This document shows positions 12,102 through 24,721 of a stretch of 64,000 bases of DNA, piece after piece. How positions within the stretch are numbered: position 1 is the first letter of the stretch; every line of letters begins with the position of its first letter. The notes under the pieces are model-generated. The model saw nothing but the letters and a program-made list of their open reading frames with translations, was not told the origin of the DNA and did no database searches. The stretch covers positions 937,501 through 1,001,500 of the forward strand of contig JAJFZO010000658.1 of NCBI GenBank assembly GCA_021397835.1, read 5' to 3'. Position numbers and translations under genes: made by a program. This DNA is from Moringa oleifera. Taxonomy: Eukaryota; Streptophyta; Magnoliopsida; Brassicales; Moringaceae.

Positions 12102-12888
12102 ATGGAAACTTCTCAGTCTCTCTCCATTGAAAGCTTTTCGTATAGTTGGCTAGTAAACCTGAAACCACCTTTAGAGAGTCTTGATAACTCTCTTAGGACC
12201 TCGCTTGATGCATGTGATGAAGCTTCCTTCATTGAGATGGATCCAAGAATGCCACCTTCTAAGCGATTCTTCATTCGAAATTCTCAAGATTTCAAGTTTG
12301 ATTTTCCCACCTCACAGGCTCCTCTCACTCTTGTCCATGCTGATGAGCTCTTCTCCAATGGCTACATGACGCCTCTCTTTGTTGACCGACTGAAGATGGA
12401 GGCATTTCAGGCCTCAGATTCAACTCCAGCTGTGCCAGCCTCTTCCTCACAAGCACCAAAACTTGGCATTCCAAGTAGGAAAACAAGCCGGCCTTCCTTC
12501 AGGAGGTGTCGAAGGCTGTCCAAGAGAATTCTGCTCAAGTATTTGGATTTCCTTAGGCCATTGTATCAAAGAATACGAGGACACAAATCAAGCACTGGCA
12601 CTGGAAGTGTTGATACACGATTGAGGGGAATGAAGAACTGGATGTATTCAACAGAGACATCTCCACGGATAAGCGTAGCTTACTCTGCTGATGATTGGCG
12701 CAAGTCTTGTGATTCTGAGAGCTCCATTTATGAAGCCGTTCTCCATTGCAAGAAATCCATTGGTACGAAAATTTTCAGCCTATAATCATTGCTACAGTTT
12801 TCTTATGTCATTTTTTGAATCTTTTTTTCAGATGAGTTTCGGGTTTTGATATACTTTCTATCTGTTTTATTATTTTTCAGGAAAATAA
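12102..12888 (+). CDS. MAKR6: Probable membrane-associated kinase regulator 6 (MAKR6-like)
   Basis: Exons are 12102-12762 and 12881-12888. The second coding exon adds only Gly-Lys before the stop, giving about 222 aa. The true start is the ATG at 12102 (METSQSLS); the in-frame GTG nine bases upstream is not needed. Features shared with MAKR/BKI1 proteins are acidic-aromatic N-terminal patches (SFIEMD, DFKFDFP), a basic central segment predicted to bind anionic lipids (RRCRRLSKRILLKYLDFLRP) and the C-terminal receptor-interacting tail IYEAVLHCKKSI. MAKRs are intrinsically disordered peripheral plasma-membrane proteins that modulate LRR receptor kinases. The second family member at 52560 has the same tail. 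The number 6 rests on similarity and on position next to the AAA-ATPase gene. Confidence 0.75.
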
Positions 12889-15800
12889 GCTTGTTGTACA
12901 TGAGGAAAGAAAAGAGCAAGTGAGTCTGAGGAGCAGAGAAGAGAGAAACAAAAGAAAGTAGCAAATATAGACATGTGAAGGGAAGAAACTAGAGGTGTGA
13001 AGAAGATCATCAACCACTTGTTTGTCTTGTCTTCTCTTCATCTGGGATGATAACATAAATTTTGTCCTTTAAGGTAGTAAGAAGCTGTCTGGGTTGCTGG
13101 CCATGGAATTTCTGGCCCTAGTCAGAAGAGGAAAAATAAAACTGATGGTTTTATAAATTTTAATTGCGTCTTCTTCTTTATAGGACCCAAACTACAAGGA
13201 ATCTCTTCTTTATTCCTGTAAAGCTTTTAATCTAATGAAATCATTGAGAATATTTTAATATTCTCAGTTTCTATGTGGCTGGTTGATTGTAGTGAGCTGC
13301 AGGACCACCAAACATGTGATGAAAGTAGATGAGTTATGTTCATGATAAGATTGCTTCTTTCGATGATGAATAATGGTGATGACAAATTTGCTTGCTTGGT
13401 TGCTTTAGGTTCATCAAAAGTTCTTCGATATAGTCAAAGTCTTTCCAGAGATGCAAATCATATGGTGCTCACAAATCAGATCTTTTGAACTTTAAAATAG
13501 AAGTTAAAGATCAAATGTATTTAACTTAAAATACTAATTAATTGAACGAATTAATTTTTTCTTCGTAATCTGAATGAAATATTTCTCTTAAAAAACAAAT
13601 TTCAGAGCTTTGTGATGCATATTGGATATGAAAATCTTGGAAAGAAATCTTTGCTGAGAGCAGCCCTGATGGTATCTGAATCTGAAACCCTTGTTTGATG
13701 CAAATGAAAGAGTGTTTAGTTAATTAGTTCTCTAGAAGCCGCAGCCAGAGCTCTTCCCTTCCTTTTTCTTTTCACTTGTATGCAAGCAATCATGCACATA
13801 GATGCTTCAATCTCCAATTATCAGAACTCTCTTTGTCTCTCCCCACACGCGTAAAGTCAGCACAATTTCTAAATCTTAACTTGTCTTAAACATGTCTCCC
13901 CTCCAACAATTTGATTCAAGAAAACTATTGGGAGAAATAATAATTTACATACTAATTTGGCGACTGCTTCCTTTCCAAGTGTTGCATAATCATGAAATTT
14001 TAATTTAATATGGCACAATTAACACATTTTTTTATTCACTGTCTGCTTAGTCAGAAACTCCTCCACGTAAAACCTGGAATACAAGTTGAAGCAAAGAAAC
14101 AAGTAATTAAAACTTTTCTTGGGCAAATCAAATCAAGGAAGCATATGCTTTTTTCTCAGGCAAGCTTTTGATTCCATGGTTCCAGAGAAGGACAAGTATG
14201 CTTGTGTTTGGCCTTTATTTTTTCCATTTTTAAGTATCTTTTAGTCTGCTAGAACCCTACAATGGATCATTAATCCCGAGGAACCAAGCTGATAGAATGA
14301 TCTTTCTAACACAATCATAGATGTGGAGGCTTGTTGTGCCTATATCTTTGAAGCAGTATTGTAGCTTACATTTTCAGTGACCAAAGGTTTGTTATGATTG
14401 AAGAAGCAAGCAACTGTGATTGCTTGCATCTATGAATTATTTAATGCCCAAAACTATGATGGATAATGGTAAGTCACCCTAAAAGGTAAGCAGGGAGTTG
14501 CAGCCTCATCATTCTGCAATGTGCAACTGCTGACAAGAATGTCTGCATTGAACGATACATTATCATTTGCAAATTCACTGCATTTGTCAGATCACATGTT
14601 TGATTTTATGTTAAACATAACTTTACTGTTTTGATTTGCAACAAGTTAATGAATAATATTTGTTTTAAAGTTATTTTAAAACAGAATCTCTCACAGTTTT
14701 AAATTGTATTTATAAAGTATGATTAATCAAATTGTAATATATAGTGTATAATATGATTTATATTAATAAATATTGTATTATTTTAATCTTTGTGAAATTA
14801 TAGATATCAATTGTTTTTTCTTATTCTTGGTCACCAAACAGTAGGGAAAGCTTGTATGACAAGACAATGCTACTTTAGCTTCTTGCACTCACTAATCATG
14901 GTGAAAACATGAAGATTGATCAATGAATTAGTAAAGCATATTACTGTTGGACTAAAGCAAGCTTCAAATTCTTTCTACTGAAGCCACAGTAAAAGCTTCT
15001 GGTCCCCTAAACCTAGTGTCCTATTGGATGAGTGAGTCACGTTGAGACCCCCCAATTGCCCATATTTCCAATCTTGAAGCAACAGGGAAGCTGGCCATTG
15101 ACATTTAACATGCCAAAAAGCTTTGCTGTTCCGATTATGGCCAGTGGAATCAGCTAACATTAACAAGTCTGTCACATGTGATCGAGCTGCAGGATAGGGG
15201 GACATTGACAAACTGTGCTAGGAGAAATGCCAAGCTTCCATTAAAATTGATTTTTCTGTTTCTATCTACTTCTTTTTGTCTTCCCTGTTGGATTCTTCTG
15301 CTTCTTCCCATAAAAGAAAGCACAACCCGCAAGAGTAACCATTCATCTTTGTTTTTCTATTGTTGCTTCACCAGCCGAGCTCGTGGGGACCGAGAACTCT
15401 TACATGCTCCTTGTCGCTGCTGGTGATTCTTCAGTCGCTGTAGGTACTAACAGGACACCGGCCATGTCATTGCCCAGCTTGTCAATCACATTCAGATACC
15501 GAAGATGAGGAGATACAAATGGATACACAAGTTGAGGCTAGGTGGAATTGTGAAAGTGAAAACAATTCAGAATAATCAATAAGCAAAGGGGATATCATGA
15601 ACACAAGAACTTATGCGGTTTGCCATGGTGACGAGTTTGCCTAAGAGCCATAACAATTAGAGGCTACCATTCAGACCAAGATTCTATTCAGACAGGATAT
15701 CAGACCAAGACTTTTAATAGAAAGTCATGTCATTAATTAGAAAACAGACAAAGATGTCGATATATAGCTGCTTAATAAGACTGACCTGTTATTGTATAGG

Positions 15801-17491
15801 TCTGAGGACTGCCAATGATAGGCCTGAAATGAATGTCTATATACCTTTTACTGGAAGAGAAGGATATAGACTACTCTAGCTAGCTGCAACTCAAGTGTTC
15901 ATGTAATGATGGGTATGGAGTTAGCTCGACAGATTAACAATGAGAAGAATTAAGACACATGCATCAAAATGGAATTAGTGATAGCTTCATGCCTATTAAT
16001 CATACTGTGAATTCCTGCAAAGTTACTGGCTGATCACGAGTAGTAACAAGAACGGAACCTCCCTTGCTGGGAAAATGGCTTTAAGGAAGCTTCTTCGGAA
16101 TCACTTGAAGAGGGGTTGATTTAAACAGGCTAGGGGACCAGGACCTTGTTGCATGGCGTGTGTCGGGTGAATTTAATTTAAAGGTCATTGTGACAACTTT
16201 TAGGACAATGAATGATGCACGTCATCTTCCTTATCAGGCTTCTTACATAGCCAGTGATGTTCATCGTACCAGGGGCAGAGTCTATGTCAATTAGCTGTTT
16301 GGTTCCTGTTAACTTTGAGAGGATAAACTGTTCAGACAGGAAGACACAAGGTCTTTGTTTTCTAACAGGCTACACTTTCCTAATGAATTCTGTTCAAAAT
16401 GAGAGTCAACAACAGATGGGGATATGAGTTCCTTGTACTGCTTTCTTGTGAACAGAAAAGGAATTATTCCCTGTATGCATGAAGTTCAAAGGAACCATGG
16501 CTTCTTTTCTGTTACAGTCTTTGCAGTTTCTGGGCATCATATACTTAGCTTTACAGAAAATATGTTCTTACCTCAAGTGGGATAAGGTCCTTATTTTTCT
16601 GATAGTTAATGAATTTAGCCCTGAAAAAACCTGCATAATGTGGCCTTAAAAGGCAACAGGTTCTCCACTTAACAACGTGATTGCTTGTTTTTCATAGCAG
16701 TGTATATTACTTAATGAAAAATTACCAGTTTTGTTCAGGAGTTTTGTCCAACTTTATTTTAGCTTCTCAGAAGTTCAATATAGTAAACAAAAGGACCTCG
16801 TTTTGGTAAGTTCAATTAATAAGAGATTAAGAATTCATATTCAGGCAACCATTTCCATTTAAAATTCCTTGGGTTATGTCCTGGATTGCACCATCCAGAG
16901 GCCAACTCCTGTTGACCGCTGAGGTTGGTATAGAAAAATTGCATAGTTATGCTGTCCAGTTATGTTGCACATTGCCTTTCAACTTGTGTTATCTGTTTGC
17001 CCGTTTCAAACTCAACAGTCGGTCTGGCATGGAAGATCCTGTTCTGAGCTTTGCCCCCTTTGTCCCCACTGGAATTCAGAAAGTTTATCTGAATGGCATT
17101 GCCCTGCAACCACCACTAGCTCAGTAAAGATATCGAGTAGTGTTTTCCATTTCATAGAACTTGAAAGATTACTTCTTTAGCTTCTTCTGATCAACTACTA
17201 AGATTACAAAACCCAACAGTACCATATATTGAATCCTTCTACAAGATTTCTGCTTCTTACTTCGAGTAATAATATACAATCTGAACTGCGACAACATCAT
17301 ATTAAACTTTATCTGATACAGGTCACTACTTACGAAGCTTTTATACATTCACACTCCTCTCTTGCAACTTTCCTCTCAGGCAGACTTCATACATGTTCAC
17401 TGGAACTACCTAAGTCCTAGACTATGCATTCCTCGCATGTTCGGGCATTGGAGATTCAAAACTGGCAGGGACGTCAAGTTCATCAGAGGTC
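12889..17491. other. Long intergenic region, no gene recognised
   Basis: The first about 350 bases are probably the 3'UTR of the MAKR6-like gene. The remainder holds only short frames without domain similarity, such as 15178-15426 and 16876-17127. I looked for common plant microRNA sequences, tRNA B-boxes and transposase motifs and saw none. The last about 100 bases before 17492 should be the 3'UTR of the SLAH3-like gene. Confidence 0.4.
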
Positions 17492-19750
17492 TTATGCAGA
17501 GGCTTCTACGTCTTTCTCATTAGAGTTTGCGAATTTCAGGTAATGTTCGATGTTTTCTGAGCTTCCATGTCTCAGATGGCGTAACCATCTATTCTGTTTT
17601 GGTTTTCTCTCGCTAATGGCAATGGCAATGTCATTAGGGAAGAGGTCTCGCAGCAAAAAGGCATGGAGTACAGTTGAGACAAGCAGGATTGTTACAGTGA
17701 ATGTGGCAATTCCGGACAGTGTGACAGCAAGAACTTGAGTCACTACGTTCTTCACTTCACTTGAGTACCTGATGGTTGCAATGGCAGCACCTGTCATCGG
17801 AAAAGTGTATGCCCACCAAGCCAATGAAAATCTGCAAACAGAAAAGACCCAAATAGTTAAGTACACCTCACGAAAATGAAGTTGGGAGGACTGGAAAATT
17901 GGTTCAGACAGCGAGCCATACTTGAATCCTCTGAAGAAATTGATCCGGACAGCCTGAAAAGTCACAAAAAGGAAACAAGAAATCGGACAATGCAGTTCAG
18001 GAACCAATTCTAAGTAAGCAGGGGTAAGAAAGAACACATTCTTTTGTACTTTGAAGTCAGAGATCAGACTCTAACCAGTGCAAAATAGAGGAACAAGGCA
18101 ATGAAGTAAGCAATCCGTGATCCATAATTAAAGGAACCATTAATCCTTTCCCATGCCATTGCTGCAACATTGGGTGCTGCAACAAACAGGAAGAACACTG
18201 GGTGGAGCTCCTTAGGAAGTGTTTCATTTGTTGGAAGTCTCTGGTAGAGAGTCACAAACAGGACTGTGTAGTGAGCCAACCCGACTGCAAAGAAGAATAT
18301 AGGCCCTTCTTTGAGCCCCATTGATGCACCTAGTAGAGCCCCCACAAAGTTTCCTACAATGGATAGATGATTCGAGGGATTGGCCACCTTGGAGAGCCTT
18401 CGTTGGCCTCCTGACATCCACTGGCCATAGATCTTAAGCTCCAGACAGAAGACTGGAGTCATTAGAATGTACCAAAGAGCAGGAGGTAGCCGTGTAGCAA
18501 CTGAAGGTGGCACTCCAAGAGCCAAGAACAGGAGGCTTATCCAGGGGGCAAAGAAGTAGTTGACACGAACAGGATGGTAGTATTCACGGCGAACTGCTTC
18601 GAAGTAGAGAATTACCTTCAGAAGGTAGATGGAAGCAACAATGGCAACAATGGCAACAGAGATCGACCAGAGGACAACATTTATCATCAAGCTTATGTGG
18701 AGAAATTTCGTAGACTCAGCCGTGGCCAGGGTTTTCCACATAATAGCTTGACTTGTAACTCCAAGACCGATACCAAAGGAAGAAATGGGATAACGAAGAA
18801 GAAACGGCCACGTCTTGTCATCTGGAAGAACAATTTCCTCTGAGGCCTGTGAAAGGAGAGGAATGATATCAGATTCATCTGACAGAACCAGACAAATATT
18901 TCATTCCATTGGCAGTAAAAGGATAGGGCTGAGGAAGATAGAACACTGAATATACATACCCTGAGTGTCTCCAATTCAGGCCCTTCTAAAGCATCGAAGT
19001 ATCTGTCCACAGGCAAGGTTTCAATCTCTCTGGTTGGTGCGACATTATCCTGCTGTCCATTTGCCTGTGGCCTTCCACGAAGATTTGATATCTGTCTCTC
19101 AAGTTTCCCAGACCAAGTTTTGAAGGAATCAAACCTGTTGTCCTTCTTTAACCTTCTACCATGTGGATAGTTGGGTAAGTTTGAAAAACTATCCAGCTCT
19201 ACAAATGCAGATCCTTTTGGCATGGGCTGAGAATGGAACTTCATCGTCTTCGTGTCTGTGCTAGTAATTTCAGGTGTATCATAAGAATCTGGGATTTTAT
19301 TGTTGAAAGCTTCTCTGTTTTCGATAAAAAGAACCCTTTTACTGTTGTCTGAGCCAATTTTAGTTGGAGAAGATGGCATGCTGATTGAAATAGACATCTT
19401 CCTTTGATGACCCGTAGATTGAGATTCACTGCTCTGGCTTTGAACAGCATCTACTTCAGATCCCTGATGCAGCATCAGAAATTTGTAAAGTTTCCCAATG
19501 TAAACAAACTTAACTGACCATCCAGGCATTCTGGCCCTGCGGATATAATCCAGGACATGGAGGGTTTTTGCTAACTTACCGTAGCCGCCGATGAACTAGA
19601 AGGGCAAAACTGGCTCAGCTCATACTGATTTCTCACAGTAAAGTTCTCTTTAGGACTACCGAAGTCAGCTGATTCTTGCAATGATAATTCCCTTAAGAGT
19701 GTTGGAAGCAGTTCAGGGGAATTTTTCTCTTGAAACTTTCTGTTTTCCAT
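17492..19750 (-). CDS. SLAH3: S-type (slow) anion channel, SLAH3-like
   Basis: Five exons (19580-19750, 18960-19463, 18076-18846, 17922-17953, 17492-17831) give about 605 aa, near the length of Arabidopsis SLAH3. Residues 1 to about 230 form a hydrophilic Ser-rich N-terminus, the part phosphorylated by CPK/CIPK/OST1-type kinases in this family. The rest is the ten-helix SLAC/TehA-type pore, recognisable from WPFLLRYPISSFGIGLGVTS, VANPSNHLSIVGNFVGA, AHYTVLFVTLYQRLPTNE, LPKELHPVFFLFVAAPNVAA and FSLAWWAYTFPMTGAAIATI. Such channels move nitrate and chloride across the plasma membrane in guard cells and other tissues. All junctions keep frame, including a 32-nt exon 4. The long N-terminus favours SLAH2/SLAH3 over SLAH1/4. 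SLAH3 is preferred from remembered synteny with At5g24080; SLAH2 is not excluded. Confidence 0.88.
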
Positions 19751-19752
19751 AT

Positions 19753-20253
19753 CTAAACAGAGTTGTACACAGTCAGATTAATGGAGGCACCCAGAAGTCA
19801 ATAAAAATTGGGTACAGGAAAATCATCTAAACGGTGACAGAGAACACAAAGGCACACGTATAATGCCATAATCCATGACTGAAAAAAGAGAAAATCACAG
19901 TCAAGTAAGGATATCAAAACCAGATCTAAGAACTCATTCAGGCAACTAAATACCACAACGGCTATAATCCCTGTTAAATAAGATGGTTTTCATCATCTGC
20001 ATTGTGTATTAATTAGCTTGGACGTTTTAGTTAATAACCCAAAAATCCAGACAGGATGGGAAACAGTCAAGATCAAGTAGGAAAACAATATGCAGACACT
20101 AGTCTATGTCTTAACTCATAAGAGTTCAGTTAATGAAATGAAACAATCAACTTATAGATCACTGTTTTAAGCATAAATCGTATCAGAAACCAAGTAATCT
20201 GAGTAACCAATTGACGATAAAGATTCAGAAAGTAAAGGGCCACAGATTATAAC
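19753..20253 (-). other. Probable 5'UTR intron of the SLAH3-like gene
   Basis: The minus strand shows a donor GGAG|GTTATA at 20254/20253 and an acceptor TGTTTAG ending at 19753, two bases before the ATG. This is consistent with the untranslated leader being spliced onto the start codon. It is based on splice signals only. Confidence 0.45.
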
Positions 20254-20472
20254 CTCCAGAGTTCCTCTTCCGGAACTTGTATGCGATGCACTCAGGCTGA
20301 CAGAAAATCCACACTCAGACAGGAACCATAAGAAGGACAGCGACTTCTTCTCTCCTCTTTTCTTCTTTTCTCCTCTTCTCCTCTGGAGCAAATGGGTTTC
20401 AAGAAAAACTCAGCAAAACCGAAGAGAAGAAATGAGTAAAACTGGCACGTCTTTGAAGCAGAGGAAAGCAGA

Positions 20473-20482
20473 TTATATATAG
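20473..20482 (-). promoter_or_regulatory. TATA box of the SLAH3-like gene
   Basis: On the minus strand the element reads CTATATATAA. It lies about 220 bases upstream of the proposed leader-exon donor at 20254, so transcription would start near 20440-20450. Confidence 0.45.
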
Positions 20483-20483
20483 C

Positions 20484-23168
20484 GTGAAGGGGGCGACACT
20501 GTTGCAGCTGTTACGTCGAAGGAACTTAATGGTAAGCGGAGTTGCCAATTTGATTCGGAGCAAGAAGACAAAGCGGCTCTACTACATACATAATTCAAGC
20601 CTTTGATGGGTACATGTTAGGTACTCAAGTACGAGACGAAACCGCAGGATTGCATCATTTTTGTCTTTGCTCCTCAAAATCCTCCGTTTTATTTTCTTAA
20701 CCAACAGAAATTAGGTTTGACTACTTTAAAATTTCGTCATTAATTACCGAAATCGGCCCAATTGTGACTATCAACTTGCTTTACCAAACCATTAGTAAGT
20801 CCTAAGATAAAATCTTTGAGTAAGCAATCATGGTTATTCAATAAAACTAATCATTATGATTTCATTTTTTTTATTTTTTTATCACATTAATATAAATAAT
20901 ATCTTTTTATTTAAAAAATAAACTTAAATCAATAAAAAAATTTATTCATATAATTTTTTAATTAAATATGATACATCAAATAAAAAAAATAGCTGTCACA
21001 CATGAAAAGCAAGCAGATTCTGTAATATGATCCAAATAATATAAACCACTAAGTAACAAATCGCAGTCCATATGTGACAGCCTAATTGAAATAACTGTCC
21101 ATGTATTATATGGGACATAACAAATTATATGTGTTCCCACATTTATGAGCATCTACATAAAATAAACATATACTATATAAATATATGTAAAAGCATGCCT
21201 ATATCTTGAAGCTTATCTGAAGATTAAGAAAACGGCCCATCATTTTCTACGCCTAATATTTTTGGTAAGGTTGTTGATCTAGAACGTGCTAGTTGGCACA
21301 AATATCATGGAGCACAATTAAAATAAAATTAATTTTTTTAATTTTTAAAATAGGTGAAGTAAACATAGAATCAATCAGACACAGCTGCGCAAGTCAAAAG
21401 GGAAGGATTAACAGCGTGTCTTCAAGTAAACTAATTATTAAGTAAAGGCTCAGATCTGATAAATAAATTTCAGATATTTTCAAATTAAAAATAATATATA
21501 TATATATATATTTAAAAGATAGTCTATGGCAGAAAATCCAAAGCTACTGTGACATTGAATTCAACATGCAGAAATTTTGCTAGGCAGTAATCTCTTCACT
21601 AATTTAATTATATAAACACATTAATTATATATATATGCACACATAATTTTATGATGTACTGATTAATCTTACACCGTCAATCCCTGACAGCTATAATAAT
21701 ATATAAAGTCCGCATCAAAGGAATTCTAAAATAAATCAAAAAATTATAAATAAAGAAATATAAAAATTCAGATAAATAGATGAATAAATAAAATCTCAGT
21801 GAGAACTACTAGTCCCTAGTCCCCACGTACAGCTAGAACAATTGGATATGAATAAATCTAACATTTATTTTAAGAATATATTATATAATAAAGTTTTTGG
21901 TCCACCTCTGACTTGGTATGCTGTGAGGCATAATTATGGTGTGGAATTTCTAGGAATGTTCTATGAGTTGAAAACAATCAACAAATTGCATGTGCGGCTT
22001 AGTTGCAGCTCAGCTCACATAAATTGTTTCTAATTATTTTTTATTTTTTCAATTTCTATCTGTAATACGATCATGGATTAGTTAGCTTTGATCTCACACG
22101 GAATCTATAAGGGAAAAATGCTGGTCCAGTAAAGTCATTGTGGATCCAGCTAGATTAGAGCCACTGATGGAGGAAGATAGACTATAATTAATTTTGCCCC
22201 AATGTGGAAAGTACATGAACCAGAAAATTTGTAACAATATATATAATTATCTTTCACAGAAGAAGTTTTTACATCGAACTATATATGTGATTTTTTTAAA
22301 AAAAATTATTTTAAATATGTTTTTAAAATATTTTATATTTAATAAACTAAGTTAATATAAATTATACAAAAAAACATTATTTTTAAAATAAGTGTCACAT
22401 AAATTTTGACATTTATTTATTTTTTAAAAATATTTAAATATATTATGATATTAAATATTAACTTAAAATTATTAAAAAATAAGTAAATATTTTTATTATT
22501 AAAATATATTGAAATAAATTTTACGTTTTCGTTTTGAGTTGAACCTATAAAATTAATTAATTATTAATTAGTTTTCGACTCATCAACTATTTTTATAAAA
22601 TTTTTAAATTTTTGACAACATAAATTTTTAAGAAATTTTTAAAATTTTAAAATTAATAAACTAAATATTTTTCATATCTATAAAAAAATTAAGTTAAATT
22701 TATCATACAAATTTGTTAATTTAAATATCTCTAATTTAAAGTTTTTAATATGATTAATTTGAATTTAAATTTTGAGAATTATTTTGTAATCAAAATTTAT
22801 TTGAAGAAAAATGACAAATCTCATGACCGCATAATCTTTATCCTTTGTCCGGCCATTTAATTTTTAGTATTAAAAAGGGTTGTTATGAATTTTAATGCAT
22901 GACAAGCTGCTTTATTAGTTAAGTTAAACAAACTGTCACTGTCGAAGGTTACAAGTGGACAGGAAGAGAGCTAAGAATTATTGTTTAATGTGGTACTTGT
23001 AGCTTTCTAACCCTAACCAACGTTTTGTTTATTATAAAGATGGCTAGTGAAGGGACTCTCCTTTTGAGGTTTTTTCTATATTTATTATATATTTTTCTTA
23101 TTTTAAATGCTTTTTTAATTTCTCTTTTTACTTAAAAATATAAACATAAATTAAAAAATATTGGTAAT
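20484..23168. other. A/T-rich intergenic spacer upstream of the tandem duplication
   Basis: This is extremely A/T-rich DNA, especially 22260-22800, with long A and T runs and a (TA)n run near 21493-21510. No coding frame is supported. It ends exactly at the left breakpoint of the 6.2-kb duplication. Confidence 0.5.
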
Positions 23169-24316
23169 GCTCTAAAATGATAAAATCAAACCTGACCTAT
23201 ATGCATCAGATGTCATCTCTTAGAATCTCTTAATTTTTCAAAACTTATTAATACTTATCTGGTTTTATAGTCTTTTGAATTTTATTTAAAAACGACAATG
23301 ATAAACTTAAACGTTTAATATAGTTTAAATTTAAATAAATTTATAAACATTTAAATTTTATTTATATTTTCTCACCAAACTTTCAAAACGTCAAAGCCGT
23401 CCTATTTATTACCGTGCTTACGCGACTATATGCTCATGATAACATGCCTGGACCGATACTAATTACCACCAACACATGTTTGGCTTAAAAGAAAACCTAA
23501 TTTTAAATGTTGCAAGGTTAACCCCAGCATTTTTAGGAATTGGTCGAGCATGAGACACGTAATATATGATATCTAAGAATATAGAATATGATAGCAGCAG
23601 ATCATGAAATCAAAAGGAATGGTGTGGAAGTGATGTGGAAACCAATTGTATGGAAGATCAAGGGAAACTGAGAACCTAAAAAAGACCTAACTTTTTTACT
23701 TTATAAAATTCATTGTGGGGTCAAAATTAGCGTTGTCCGTGCCAAGCACAATGAGCGGTGATAATGTCATTGCAACCTAGATTTTCTTTTCTTCCTTTAA
23801 AGCTTGTCTCCACTCCCATTTTCACTTTTACACATTTGCTTGTTGCCAGGCCACCCAATTTATAGGATCAGATCACCATGTTCTGTTAATATGAATATTG
23901 AGCATACATGATAATCTACTAAAATTAAAATTTTATTTTTTATTTTTATGTTTATAAAAATATATTTTAATTTTTCTTAAAATCATTTTTCAAGCTAGTT
24001 CAATGAATTGAGATCACAACCAAGGACTAGGAGGGTCTTGTCTAGCTAACCATAAGTTTTTGGGTCAAGGTTCTGTTGCTCGACCCATTTGGGCTTATTG
24101 ACCAAGCATTCTTTTTTTCCAGGATTTTGGACTTATTATTTTGGGCTTGCAAGAATGATTAGGGTTCATATGAATCCCTAGTTGAAAGGCCAATGTAACT
24201 TAGCCCATTAATTAGGCTTACAAATTAAAGTAGTCGTGGTCTGTCTGGGGCAGTCTGGTTCCCCGAACCCAAACAGGCCCCCATGAGCCTACACGAAAAT
24301 AAAGCAGGAACAGACG

Positions 24317-24721
24317 ATGCCCCACAAGTGGTGGCCTGTCTATTGGGCGACATTGGGCAAGTATGATTTGGATCATGGCAGGGCCTGGGAGAGAAATTCA
24401 GGGAGAAGCAAACAGGATAAAGAGGAAAAAGACAAAGAAGATCTGAATGATTCTGGCGAATCCACTATGAGGATTCTCAGCCAAAGAGTGGAGTTTTGTG
24501 GCGGGTCTCTTTTCGTTCGCCATCCATTTGATGTAATGCCAATGCATTTGGGCAATTGGAATCATAGTAGACAGTCACACCACTACTCCCTATTTATTCT
24601 TTTTGCTCTCGTTCCTTTCCGTTTCCCATCTGTCTTCCTGAGCTCTGGAGTGCGGTTTATTCAGATTTTCTCCGGAAAATGGAAGATGAGAAGAAAATTA
24701 TGTTTAAGCAATAGTGATTAG
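24317..24721 (+). other. Unassigned open frame inside the duplicated unit (second copy at 30513-30917)
   Basis: A 134-codon ATG frame begins MPHKWWPVYWATLG, has a charged Lys/Asp/Glu-rich middle and a hydrophobic C-terminal third. I recognise no family. The surrounding DNA lacks an obvious nearby promoter, and the frame could be chance. It is the longest open frame in the duplicated non-coding part and is unbroken in both copies, which is uninformative because the copies are nearly identical. Confidence 0.15.

Noticed and set aside
16876..17127. 83-codon ATG frame upstream of the SLAH3 3' end
   Set aside because: No similarity to a family and no splice-compatible extension in either direction.
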